A stretch of 13,182 bases of DNA, from assembly GCA_002403785.1 (NCBI GenBank), contig DHIM01000222.1, positions 1 through 13,182 on the forward strand, read 5' to 3'. A program made the position numbers and the translations under genes. The notes below the pieces were generated by a model, which saw nothing but the letters and a program-made list of their open reading frames with translations, was not told where the DNA came from and did not search any database. The DNA comes from Clostridium sp. UBA4746 (GTDB taxonomy: Bacteria; Bacillota; Clostridia; Clostridiales; Clostridiaceae). Of the stretch, positions 1 through 7,507 are shown piece by piece; the first letter of the stretch is position 1; each line of letters opens with the position of its first letter.

Positions 1-208
1 TTACCAAAAATCATTTCCAATTTATATAAAAACATAGTTGTAATCATATTTACAAATTATTGAATTCTAAGGTTGATGGCCATGGACCCCGTAGTAACCG
101 TAGTAAAATTTGGCAGCATACGCGGACAGGTTTTACTTGCTAATTATTGAGGATGATAATAAGAATAAAAATTTCCTCCAATTATATCTATTCTCTGAAC
201 TCTCTACA
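1..208. other. Intergenic stretch downstream of the GGDEF-EAL gene
   Basis: No convincing gene is visible. Positions 89-106 are an exact tandem duplication of the 9-mer CCGTAGTAA. Read on the minus strand, 143-112 contains GCGTATGCTGCC, which resembles GCGTATGCTACC at 7569-7580, so it may belong to a dispersed intergenic repeat. An open frame from about 74 to 149 (ATG GCC ATG GAC...) is less AT-rich than its surroundings, but it is too short to call. Confidence 0.4.
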
Positions 209-2563
209 CTAATTAATCTTTATAAATTTCTCTTCAAAACTAGGTGCAACCATTGGCTTTCCAATTAAATAACCCTGCCCAAAATCACATTTTTTTTCGC
301 GAAGTATTTGTAACTGTTCTTCCGTTTCTATACCTTCAGCAATAACCTTAAGATTTAAACTATGTGCCATAGCAATAATGGCTGTTACGATTGCTTCATT
401 TTCTTTATTTTTAGTTATTTCTCTTATAAAAGAAATATCAATTTTCAATGTATTAATAGGATATTTACTAAGGTAACTCATTGAGGAATATCCAGTACCG
501 AAATCGTCAATAGATATTTCAATTCCAAGCTCTTTAATTTGGCGTAATTTAGATAGAATATTCTTGGAACTTTGCATGGCAATATTTTCAGTTATCTCAA
601 ATTCTATATACTTAGCCTCTAGTTTTGTTTCACTTAGGCACTCTTTTATAAATGAAATCAGATTGTTTTGAAGGAAATGGAGTGGTGAAATATTTATTGA
701 AAAACGCATGTTTCCCAAGTTATAATTGTCACTCCAATCTTTAATCTGCTTAAATGAATTTCTTAGTATCCACTCGCTAATTGGTATAATTAAACCAGTT
801 TCCTCCGCTAAAAATATAAAAATTCCTGGTAAAACAAATCCCATTTCAGGATGAACCCACCTTAATAACACTTCGCCGCCAATTGTTTTTAAGGTGGTTA
901 TATCAAATTTTGGTTGTATATAAAGACGGAACTCATCTTTATCAAGCGCATTATGGAGATAACTTATTAGTTTTAAACGATTAATCAATTCGTTATCGTT
1001 TATTTCTTTAGAAAAACAATATCTATTCCTTCCTTGTTTCTTAGCTTCATACATTGCAATATCAGAGTTCTTTACCAAACTCTCTATATTTTCTCCGTCA
1101 TCTGGATAAAGAGCAATTCCAATACTTGTGGAAACATTTAAGTCATAACCATTAAGTCTTATAGATGTTTTAAAAGAATCAATAATATGTTGAGCAATTC
1201 CAACCACAGTTTCTCTGCTTTTTATACCTTTTAGAATAATCATAAACTCGTCCCCACCAGAGCGTGCAACAATATCAGTTGATCTAACAACAAAGTGCAG
1301 ATGCTGTCCAATTTTCTTTAAAAGGATATCCCCCATGCTGTGGCCCAACGAATCATTAATATGCTTAAAATTATCTAAATCCAAGAATAGAACAGCAAAT
1401 TTATGATGGAGCGATATCAAATTTGGAATAATTTCATTTATACTGGTTCTATTTGGAAGCTCTGTAATTGAATCGTAATATGAAAGATGACTTAGCATCT
1501 GATTAGCTTGAATAAGCTCTGTATTACTAGCTGTAAGTTCTGTGGTTCTGTCTTTTACCTTATCCTCTAAATCTTTATTCAATTCATAAAATTGTGTCAG
1601 TAAAGACTGATTTTCGAGTAGTGTAAAAATTTGACGTATAATCATTAATAGAACTGTAATTGCGAAGCCTATTAGTAGGGAATTAAATTCTTCACCTGTT
1701 GCTATAATAATCGTCAGTAATAACACTATGCCTATATAAGGAAGCAAGAGTCGTAACTTGTCTGTTTTTTTATAGTTTAGACTATTTTCATTTTTTAAGG
1801 TTTCAGTATCTTGAGCTGAATAAATAAAGCCTGATAAAGCAATTATTATTAAACTCAGTGGCCAAAGTGGATCAAAATAGCTCCCTGTTACATAGGAACT
1901 TGTTAATAACATATATGTGTAACCTAAATCCCCTGTGGCCATTATAACAAAACCAATGATCATAGCTATTGCCACTTTTTTAGGTAACATAAAGTGCGAA
2001 CTCATGAATAAACTAATCACTCCAAATAAAAGACCTAAATCTCCAATGGGGTATCCAACTGAAGTAATGATGTATAGAGTCGATTCTGATTGACTGAAAA
2101 GAGGACCAATGATATAATTCCAAATTATAGTTGTTACAACAGCCATTATAATAACCGAATCGAAAATAAACTTGGTAGCCTTTAAAGAATCTTTTTTTTC
2201 GTAAAACTTATAAGCTATTGCAATAATAAACAATAGTACTTGCATGTAAAGAAAGATGTCTACCCATCCAGGAAAAGGTGTATCCACTTTCAAGATTAAC
2301 TCATAGTAATCCCATATTATTTCTGATATAAAGTAACAGAAATTTCCTATAGCTAGTAAGAGCCAAAAATATTTTTGTTTACCTTTGCTCCTCACAGTGG
2401 TAACTACCATAAATAGTAGAGCAATAGTAACCCCTATAGTACTTATAAGGTCTCCACCTAGAGTGAGAGGCCATGAATTTTGTGGCCAGTAGTAAATCCA
2501 ACCATAATAGACTAAAGTGTACAAAATTATAAAGGGAAATGCTAGACGATTAAGCCATTTCAT
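209..2563 (-). CDS. Membrane-anchored GGDEF-EAL protein (c-di-GMP cyclase/phosphodiesterase)
   Basis: This 784-aa protein is predicted to make and/or break c-di-GMP at the membrane. Residues 1-311 hold about nine to ten hydrophobic segments, a likely sensor region of no family I can name. Residues 312-358 look like a coiled-coil linker. The GGDEF domain (about 360-518) has an intact GGDEF at 436-440 and an RSTD inhibitory I-site at 427-430. The EAL domain (about 530-780) has EVL instead of EAL at 564-566 but keeps the metal and substrate residues: E564, N624, E656, E659, D686-D687, K707, E743 and Q763. Phosphodiesterase activity is therefore plausible. The start is fixed by the abutting upstream gene (its TGA directly precedes this ATG) and by a GAGGTGG ribosome site inside that gene's end. 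Which activity dominates cannot be read from sequence. Confidence 0.95.
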   Translation of the reverse strand: MKWLNRLAFPFIILYTLVYYGWIYYWPQNSWPLTLGGDLISTIGVTIALLFMVVTTVRSKGKQKYFWLLLAIGNFCYFISEIIWDYYELILKVDTPFPGWVDIFLYMQVLLFIIAIAYKFYEKKDSLKATKFIFDSVIIMAVVTTIIWNYIIGPLFSQSESTLYIITSVGYPIGDLGLLFGVISLFMSSHFMLPKKVAIAMIIGFVIMATGDLGYTYMLLTSSYVTGSYFDPLWPLSLIIIALSGFIYSAQDTETLKNENSLNYKKTDKLRLLLPYIGIVLLLTIIIATGEEFNSLLIGFAITVLLMIIRQIFTLLENQSLLTQFYELNKDLEDKVKDRTTELTASNTELIQANQMLSHLSYYDSITELPNRTSINEIIPNLISLHHKFAVLFLDLDNFKHINDSLGHSMGDILLKKIGQHLHFVVRSTDIVARSGGDEFMIILKGIKSRETVVGIAQHIIDSFKTSIRLNGYDLNVSTSIGIALYPDDGENIESLVKNSDIAMYEAKKQGRNRYCFSKEINDNELINRLKLISYLHNALDKDEFRLYIQPKFDITTLKTIGGEVLLRWVHPEMGFVLPGIFIFLAEETGLIIPISEWILRNSFKQIKDWSDNYNLGNMRFSINISPLHFLQNNLISFIKECLSETKLEAKYIEFEITENIAMQSSKNILSKLRQIKELGIEISIDDFGTGYSSMSYLSKYPINTLKIDISFIREITKNKENEAIVTAIIAMAHSLNLKVIAEGIETEEQLQILREKKCDFGQGYLIGKPMVAPSFEEKFIKIN

Positions 2564-4300
2564 TCAAATACCACCTCGTTTTTGTATAGTACGTTTACTT
2601 GCTGTAATTGATTTTATTTCCATACTTAAATCATCAAAATCTTGTCCATCCATTTCCGATGAATATATCTTATATCCATTTCCACCCTTGCGCTTAAGTT
2701 CATACATAGCTAAATCAGCCTTCTTAATTAACGTATCTGTATCAATTCCATGCTCAGGGAATATACTTATGCCTATACTTGCGCCAATAAATAATCTATT
2801 TTCCTTATAGATAAAGGTATTTAACGCTTCCAAAGCAGCTACTGCAATTTTTTCAGCATCTGCAGTGGCTTTCAAATTTCTAAGTATTATTATGAATTCA
2901 TCTCCACCAATTCTACTAATTGTATCCGTGGACCTAATAATATTTTTTAATCTCATCGCGGCGATTTTAAGAATATTATCTCCAGCTTGATGTCCATAAG
3001 TGTCATTAGCACTCTTAAACTTATCCAAATCCATAAAAAGAATGGCAAATTTTTCAGTTTTATTATCTAGTAGTATATTAATATCTTCTAATAGTTTTTT
3101 TCTATTAGAAAGTTCTGTAAGGGCATCATGATATACAAAATGGCGTATCTGCTCTTCTGCAAGTAGTCTAACTGTAATCTCATTTTCAAGTTTAAGATTT
3201 GATTCTTCCAATTTAAAAGTATATTTCTCTTGTATTTCAGCTATCTTTTTTCTTTCAGAAACATCATGTAATAGAACAAGGATTCCTAATATGTCTTTAT
3301 ATTCATCATATACAACTGTTGCTGATAGTTCACATACAAGAGCTTCTTTATTTTTCCTGTGTAAATCAACTTCAATATTGATAACATTTCCTTCTTGAAT
3401 TATGGTATTAAAATTGAAATTTCTAAAATTTATTATTGCATGAAGTGAATTTTGCTCTAAGTCCTTATTATTATACCCAATTATATTTAGTGAAGCTTCA
3501 TTACAATTTTTTATAAGGAAATCTTCACCTAATATTAAAATCGGTTCATTTACAGCTTCAAAAAGATATTCTGATACCAATTCATAAGAAATTGACATCA
3601 TTTTATGTTTATTAATTGCGTACCACATTCCAAACATTGAAATGGAAAGTGATATAATCCCAGACGGGAAAATCACAATGCCTATTGCAGGAAAAATCAA
3701 ATCTGTTATTGCCACTAAACAAAAACTGATTAAACCAGTAATTAAAATAATTTTCAACTGTTTTCTGACTCTATTCTTTTCAGAATTTCTCATTTTAAAA
3801 TATATTATTACAAAACCTACTATAGTTAAAACTATAATATATATACTAAAAACAGTACCAATGGTTGTAGTAAAATATAAATTATCTACAAAGCCATAAG
3901 CTTCACGATTTACTACTTTAGAGGGTTCATATATTGCATTATTTATGAAAAATATTATTAAAGTTATATATACTAGATATTGTATTTTTGAGTTCGAGTT
4001 TTTTTGCTCTGTACCTTTAAGCGAAAACGCAAAGGATAACCATATCCCATTAAAAAAAATACCACCTAATGCAGAAACTATTCTCCATATATTTGCAATT
4101 TCTATATTTAGAGCAATTAACATAAATGCGTATCCTATAGCCCAGAGGCTAGCAGAAACACATAAAGCAAAAAATGCTACGTTAACTTTTGATTTTATAT
4201 TTTTCATATAACTATAGATACCCATAAATAAGTAAAAAATAAAACATATACAGAATATTGCAAACAAAATAGTTTTAATATTATCTGCTCGTAGCATCAC
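2564..4300 (-). CDS. Membrane PAS-GGDEF diguanylate cyclase
   Basis: This 578-aa protein is predicted to synthesise c-di-GMP from GTP. Residues 8-230 form about seven hydrophobic helices resembling the 7TM sensor region found in front of some histidine kinases. A PAS-like domain follows at about 245-350, ending in the typical LHDVSERKK. A coiled-coil linker spans about 350-388, and the GGDEF domain about 388-548. The active site GGDEF is intact at 465-469 and an RSTD I-site lies at 456-459, so product inhibition is expected. There is no EAL domain. A G-rich stretch followed by AGGTG precedes the ATG ATG start. It is the first gene of a two-gene operon whose second gene starts immediately after its stop. 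The signal sensed is unknown. Confidence 0.93.
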   Translation of the reverse strand: MMLRADNIKTILFAIFCICFIFYLFMGIYSYMKNIKSKVNVAFFALCVSASLWAIGYAFMLIALNIEIANIWRIVSALGGIFFNGIWLSFAFSLKGTEQKNSNSKIQYLVYITLIIFFINNAIYEPSKVVNREAYGFVDNLYFTTTIGTVFSIYIIVLTIVGFVIIYFKMRNSEKNRVRKQLKIILITGLISFCLVAITDLIFPAIGIVIFPSGIISLSISMFGMWYAINKHKMMSISYELVSEYLFEAVNEPILILGEDFLIKNCNEASLNIIGYNNKDLEQNSLHAIINFRNFNFNTIIQEGNVINIEVDLHRKNKEALVCELSATVVYDEYKDILGILVLLHDVSERKKIAEIQEKYTFKLEESNLKLENEITVRLLAEEQIRHFVYHDALTELSNRKKLLEDINILLDNKTEKFAILFMDLDKFKSANDTYGHQAGDNILKIAAMRLKNIIRSTDTISRIGGDEFIIILRNLKATADAEKIAVAALEALNTFIYKENRLFIGASIGISIFPEHGIDTDTLIKKADLAMYELKRKGGNGYKIYSSEMDGQDFDDLSMEIKSITASKRTIQKRGGI

Positions 4301-4334
4301 CTATTCCCCCCATTATCTCAAAGCTTTCATAATT

Positions 4335-4340
4335 ATTATA
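4335..4340 (-). promoter_or_regulatory. Possible -10 box for the c-di-GMP operon
   Basis: On the minus strand a TATAAT hexamer lies about 35 bases upstream of the PAS-GGDEF start. No good -35 is visible 16-18 bases further upstream, and the region is so AT-rich that chance matches are common. Confidence 0.3.
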
Positions 4341-4370
4341 TGATTCACATTTATAATAGTTTATATTTTG

Positions 4371-4508
4371 TTAGATAAGGTGTTAAATATTTTATGTAGT
4401 GGGAGCAAAATGCAACAACTATCTTGAAAACCTTCGTATAATAGTAAAACAACAGTTTCATTATATAAACAATTTAAGAAAGAGGAGGATGTAATTAGAT
4501 TTTTGTAA
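4371..4508 (+). pseudogene. Possible decayed IS transposase N-terminus
   Basis: The plus-strand frame from 4371 reads LDKVLNILCSGSKMQQLS, then a TGA (4425-4427), then SKTTVSLYKQFKKEED and a second stop at 4506. The pattern 'VL..L.SG..W..L...S..TV...F...' resembles the N-terminal domain of IS5-type transposases, with the expected W replaced by M. No DDE domain, complete reading frame or clear terminal repeats are seen. A shifted frame just downstream (about 4505-4562) also looks coding-like and ends in KHLKQQL. The identification is tentative; the opposite-strand open frame over this stretch is probably a shadow. Confidence 0.28.
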
Positions 4509-4547
4509 CGTTGGCTGTCACTGATATAGAAGTATCCTCTAAACATC

Positions 4548-4587
4548 TTAAACAACAACTGTAAAAATATCAGTACTTGTTGTTTAA
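4548..4587. repeat. Perfect 11-bp inverted repeat (hairpin)
   Basis: Arms TTAAACAACAA (4548-4558) and TTGTTGTTTAA (4577-4587) are exact complements around an 18-base loop. It lies just after the possible transposase remnant and could be a terminator-like stem or part of a lost element's end. Confidence 0.6.
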
Positions 4588-4609
4588 AATCAAATACTAA
4601 ATATTAGAA

Positions 4610-4909
4610 TGATGAATAGATAACTTTTAATTCTCAGTAAATTAGTGGTAGCACTAATAAAAATATTTTTATATTTTATCTTGATGGAAGAAGTAAGTGT
4701 TTGGATGAAATTAAAGATAATTGTAGTTTAAATTATTTTTATATGTATATCTTTGGTATAGAATAGACTTAAAAACCTAATGACAAGCTCTGTAATCAAT
4801 TGTTTAAGTCAAGTAGAGAATTGTATAGTTAAAAACTATACTTCATTTTAGACATGAATATGGAGTCTATAGAGTGATGAATAGATAACATTTAGTTATT
4901 AGTTACTAA
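4610..4909. repeat. Imperfect direct repeat, about 35 bp, two copies
   Basis: TGATGAATAGATAAC occurs exactly at 4610-4624 and 4875-4889, and similarity continues for about 20 further bases (roughly 14 of 20 matching). A perfect 7-bp hairpin (ATTAGTG, 4641-4647; CACTAAT, 4652-4658) followed by a T-rich tract lies just after the first copy. No gene is recognisable between the copies or in the rest of 4563-5022. Confidence 0.45.
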
Positions 4910-4949
4910 GACAGAAAAATTTCACTAATAACTAGAATGGTTCAGCCTT

Positions 4950-4976
4950 TTAGCGGTTTAAATAACGCTTTCCGAG
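4950..4976 (+). repeat. Small hairpin repeat, copy related to 7063-7100
   Basis: This stretch begins TTAGCGG and ends CTTTCCGAG. It matches 7063-7090 at about 24 of 28 positions with one gap. The stem AGCG(G)TT/AACGCT can fold with one bulged G. AGCCT and AGGCT flank it at about 4944 and 5007 and could form an outer stem. Confidence 0.35.
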
Positions 4977-5022
4977 GGTGAGTTCATTGCCGTACCTATT
5001 GCGCAGGCTAAAGTGCTCTAAT

Positions 5023-5336
5023 TTATATACTTACCTTGTTCCTTCCGCTTTCCTTTGATCTATAAAGTGCTTCATCCGCAGCTTTAATAAGAACATCGCA
5101 GGATGAATTCATATCAGGAGTAATTGACGCTACCCCTAAGCTAATCGTTACACAGCTTTCGACAGAAGAATTATCATGAGGTATTTGAAGTGACATAATG
5201 TTAAGTCGCAATTTCTCAGATATTATAACAGCCCTATCAATGGTAGTATTGGGTAATATACACACGAATTCTTCACCACCATATCTCGCAACAAAGTCAG
5301 TTTTGCGAACAATAGTTTTAAAAAGTGTTTCTGTTC
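5023..5336 (-). pseudogene. GGDEF-domain fragment, N-terminally truncated
   Basis: Minus-strand translation of about 5334 to 5023 gives the second half of a GGDEF domain. It includes the I-site-like RKTD, the active-site RYGGEEF, and the C-terminal 'KAADEALYRSKESGRNKV' signature. A stop (TGA) lies 18 codons before GGEEF in the same frame, so the first roughly 80 residues of the domain and any sensor are gone. Homology disappears about 40 bases before the long hairpin at 5381-5460. The GTG that would begin the longest open frame lies inside the domain, just after GGEEF, so it is not a true start. This is probably the relic of a third diguanylate cyclase gene. Confidence 0.8.
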
Positions 5337-5380
5337 ATCTGTAATCGGAAGTTCACATATTGACTACACTGAATTGTATT

Positions 5381-5460
5381 AAAAAAACCACATTTAAGTA
5401 ACGGAAATGGTCAGATTGTTTTGTCTGACAAGGTGTCCGTTATTTAAATGTGGTTTTTTT
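5381..5460. repeat. Long terminator-like hairpin with a conserved core (copy 1)
   Basis: A continuous 25-bp stem pairs 5381-5405 with 5436-5460, with one G-T pair and an A7/T7 end. Above it is an asymmetric internal loop, AATG (5406-5409) against AAGGTG (5430-5435). A 6-bp upper stem GTCAGA/TCTGAC (5410-5415, 5424-5429) carries an 8-base loop. The T-run reaches 5462, so it could terminate transcription in either direction. The core is shared with 7744-7787. It sits between a truncated GGDEF gene and a truncated GNAT gene. Confidence 0.8.
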
Positions 5461-5487
5461 TTAGTCTATTAAATTTAAAAAATAAGT

Positions 5488-5718
5488 TAATAAAATCCCA
5501 ACGTAATGGCATAGGGCTGTTACTTATTAAAGCAATAATAACTAAATTTATTGAAGGTAATATTAGGTCTATGATTCTTTGGACACTTCAAGATAACCCT
5601 TCACGGTTATTTTATAAGCATTTGGGAGGTAAGATAGTTGGCAGAGGCTTATAGATAGGGGAGGAAAAGAACTTCAACAAATTGCATATGCTTGGGAAGA
5701 TATAACTTGCATATTTTA
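5488..5718 (+). pseudogene. GNAT acetyltransferase C-terminal fragment
   Basis: From about 5488 the plus strand encodes QRNGIG (the acetyl-CoA-binding R/Q-x-x-G-x-G/A motif), then LLIKAIITKF and NPSRLFYKHLGGKIV, the last motif of GNAT enzymes. The N-terminal half is missing. The frame stops at TAG (5653-5655). One frame over, GGKELQQIAYAWEDI continues to a TAA at about 5718, a typical GNAT C-terminus. This implies at least a nonsense change plus a one-base insertion in the GGGG run near 5660. The upstream open frame to 5448 lies in hairpin sequence and is not part of the gene. Confidence 0.75.
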
Positions 5719-5725
5719 AAATGAA

Positions 5726-5759
5726 ATTATTACGCATCCTTCATTTAATGCGTAATAAT
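5726..5759. repeat. Perfect 12-bp hairpin
   Basis: ATTATTACGCAT (5726-5737) and ATGCGTAATAAT (5748-5759) are exact complements around a 10-base loop, just after the GNAT fragment. It may be that gene's old terminator, although no T-run follows. Confidence 0.6.
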
Positions 5760-5765
5760 AAATTA

Positions 5766-5799
5766 GCAAAGGCATAGAAGGGCTCCTAATTACCTTTGC
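5766..5799. repeat. Second adjacent hairpin, 7-bp stem
   Basis: GCAAAGG (5766-5772) pairs with CCTTTGC (5793-5799). With the preceding hairpin it forms a tandem stem pair. I see no gene in 5800-6049. Confidence 0.45.
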
Positions 5800-6049
5800 A
5801 TTAAAAAACTACTCCCCCAAAATGGGTTAATAATATGTTACCTTAATTTTAGTAAAATATCAATAACTCACTTCATTTAATCTATACCTATAAAGTTCGT
5901 TAAATATCCTTTTAATGTACTTTGGCTATATTGCTTATATTAGCGACTCATTCGAAATCGAAGGGTACGTATTAGTAATTTATGTATTTACCATTGCCGT
6001 TTTAGTTCCATTGCTACACATACCCCTAAACTTATTATGTGGAATGATT

Positions 6050-6271
6050 TTATATTTCCCCGTTTAATTCATTCTTATTTTTGATAAAAGCCTTTTGATT
6101 AGCTTCAAAATTATCTATATCATTCACCACATCCATAGTTAAAATATCTAATTCTTTTGTTGTTTTACAGTTCTTAATATTTTCTAGCAAAAGATCCTTG
6201 TTTTTAAATTCTGCTTTTAACACAGCATTTTGCCAACACTTCTTACAATTGTCATTAATTCCACACCACAT
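6050..6271 (-). CDS. Hypothetical 73-aa Cys-rich protein, doubtful
   Basis: I do not recognise this frame. It starts MWCGINDNCKKCW and is otherwise hydrophilic, rich in K, N and E, with no membrane segment. The N-terminal C-x5-C-x2-C spacing could suggest metal binding, but that is speculation. The ATG lies in a palindrome (CCACATTATGTGG, 6266-6278) with no ribosome site at normal spacing. The frame is open further upstream into the opposite-strand GNAT fragment. Amino-acid composition looks like real protein, but it lies among decayed genes and could be a remnant or chance. Confidence 0.3.
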   Translation of the reverse strand: MWCGINDNCKKCWQNAVLKAEFKNKDLLLENIKNCKTTKELDILTMDVVNDIDNFEANQKAFIKNKNELNGEI

Positions 6272-6287
6272 TATGTGGGGGCAAATG

Positions 6288-6566
6288 TTTTACTCCACTT
6301 CTTTTATGAGCAACAATGTTTACTATTTAAGAGAGCAGGATGCGATTATAATTGCAGAATTTGAAGGTGATACATTGTACTTGAATGATATATTTTCGCC
6401 ATTAGAAGTTAATTTAGACAATATTATTAAGAAGATTACAAATAAAGAAGTAAAGACAGTAGTTTTGGGATTTTCACCTTCTGACACAGATAACTATTGT
6501 GTCAATTTATTGCAGAAGGATGACACTACTTTATTTGTCATGAATGATAAAGATAACTTATTTTAA
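6288..6566 (+). pseudogene. GNAT-type acetyltransferase C-terminal fragment (second, unrelated)
   Basis: Plus-strand translation from about 6310 gives YYLREQDAIIIAEFEGDTLY, then LNDIFSPLEVNLDNI and VVLGFSP, ending in DTTLFVMNDKDNLF. I recognise this as the C-terminal half of a clostridial acetyltransferase-like protein. The N-terminal acyl-CoA part is absent, and the open frame upstream of about 6288 reads non-homologous sequence antisense to the 73-aa frame. No ribosome site precedes any usable internal start. It shares no obvious sequence with the GNAT fragment at 5488-5718, so two separate genes decayed here. Confidence 0.62.
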
Positions 6567-6641
6567 AATAATAAGTTAATGTTTTCAGTATTGTCCCGCG
6601 CATAATGAGCATTATGTTTTTTATTCTTGTTTTGTCCTTCA

Positions 6642-6749
6642 GCTCTAAGGGTAAGCGATATTGTAAAATTAAATGAATTAGCAGCATTCACTGAACTTAA
6701 AAATGCAATTAGATCAGGGGATATATCTATTGTTGGAAGCAAGCAGTGA
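6642..6749 (+). pseudogene. Tn3-family transposase remnant
   Basis: This frame reads LNELAAFTELKNAIRSGDIS then IVGSKQ and stops at TGA (6747-6749). The pattern 'L.EL..AIRSGDI.V.GS..Y' is characteristic of a conserved segment of Tn3-type TnpA proteins. Only about 30 residues survive; the catalytic DDE domain and the terminal inverted repeats are not seen. Its end overlaps the start of the CMD-like fragment in another frame, marking a rearrangement junction near 6745. Confidence 0.5.
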
Positions 6750-6891
6750 GGGTTGTCTAAATGCTGGATCAAGTGTAGACGAGATTATGGAAGCAATACA
6801 GATTGGCGTTATTGGTGGTGGTTCTATCACTTATCCTAATGCGAGATTTGCTATGAAAGTATTAGAAGAATTTACATCGGAAGAATAAAAT
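6748..6891 (+). pseudogene. Carboxymuconolactone decarboxylase / AhpD-like C-terminal fragment
   Basis: From 6748 the frame reads EGCLNAGSSVDEIMEAIQIG then VIGGGSITYPNARFAMKVLE and stops at 6889. This is the C-terminal part of a small AhpD-like/CMD protein. The N-terminal half with its CxxC-type active site is missing, and only one Cys remains. The preceding codons back to the ATG at 6703 are out-of-frame Tn3-remnant sequence, so that apparent ORF is an accidental chimera and has no ribosome site. Confidence 0.7.
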
Positions 6892-7024
6892 ATTTTATTC
6901 AGAATACGAGCCAAAAAAATAAGAGCTTTATCATTTAGTGATTAAACCCTAGATATATCAATGCTTTACACTGATGTTATATACTTTTTTGAGTTAGAAC
7001 TATTATATATTAATTCTAAGTCGG

Positions 7025-7038
7025 AATATTCGAATATT
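7025..7038. repeat. 14-bp perfect palindrome AATATTCGAATATT
   Basis: A perfect self-complementary sequence in a gene-free stretch. AT-rich palindromes of this length can arise by chance here, and no gene start lies close by. Confidence 0.4.
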
Positions 7039-7062
7039 AATGCTAAATTGTAAATAACTGGC

Positions 7063-7100
7063 TTAGCGTTGTAAATTTACGCTTTGCGAGCACTACCCCT
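7063..7100 (+). repeat. Small intergenic repeat, 38 bp (copy A)
   Basis: It begins TTAGCGTTG and ends CTACCCCT. It aligns without gaps to 7545-7582 at 26 of 38 positions, with identical TTTGCG and CTACCCCT blocks at the same spacing. AGCGT/ACGCT (7065-7069, 7079-7083) can pair. Confidence 0.4.
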
Positions 7101-7193
7101 TAAGGGAAAGGTAATTACAAGAATGTAATTGTTTTACTTGTTGAACTTATAGATCTAACTATTTTTATGGATTCTAATTTTAAAATATTTATA

Positions 7194-7231
7194 TACGAAT
7201 GTAATCTTTTAAGCAAAACCTTACATTCGTA
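7194..7231. repeat. Perfect 11-bp hairpin, TACGAATGTAA arms
   Basis: TACGAATGTAA (7194-7204) and TTACATTCGTA (7221-7231) are exact complements with a 16-base loop. The arms share GAATGTAA/TTACATTC with the 37-bp palindromic repeats at 10657 and 11061, although the loops differ. The open frame covering this on the minus strand looks non-coding. Confidence 0.6.
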
Positions 7232-7376
7232 AAAACAGCATAAATCGTTGATATATAAGGGCTTATAGTAGATTAAACTAAAGCCTTTTTTCTTATTGTA
7301 TATTTGAATGTATTGTTTTATCTGATATATTACAAATATAGTACATTGATATTGTGACCTCTGAGACACTTTTTAG

Positions 7377-7409
7377 AAGTGAGTTTATGATAATAATAAC
7401 TACTCACTT
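7377..7409. repeat. 8-bp hairpin
   Basis: AAGTGAGT (7377-7384) and ACTCACTT (7402-7409) pair around a 17-base AT-rich loop. A perfect 18-bp AT-only palindrome follows at 7444-7461. No gene is attached to either. Overall, 6892-7968 holds repeats and hairpins but no gene I can support. Confidence 0.4.
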
Positions 7410-7507
7410 GATGGGAAAATATTGATTTTTTAGGACATCATAAATTTAATTTAAATTAAATCGAATTGGGCATTTAAAAGATTTAAATTGTTAAACTAAG
7501 CACTTTA

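Noticed and set aside
2517..2810. Plus-strand open frame antisense to the GGDEF genes
   Set aside because: It overlaps two clear minus-strand genes, has no ribosome site and shows no recognisable domain. The same holds for the frames at 3642-3899 and 3945-4211.
4605..4660. Possible c-di-GMP-II riboswitch
   Set aside because: The local AATGATGAAT and the nearby GGDEF genes suggested it, but the rest of the conserved aptamer and pseudoknot strands are not recognisable, and the same motif recurs at 4875 without them.
7115..7369. 84-aa minus-strand open frame
   Set aside because: It covers the 7194-7231 hairpin, has a low-complexity I/K/Y-rich composition and no convincing ribosome site.
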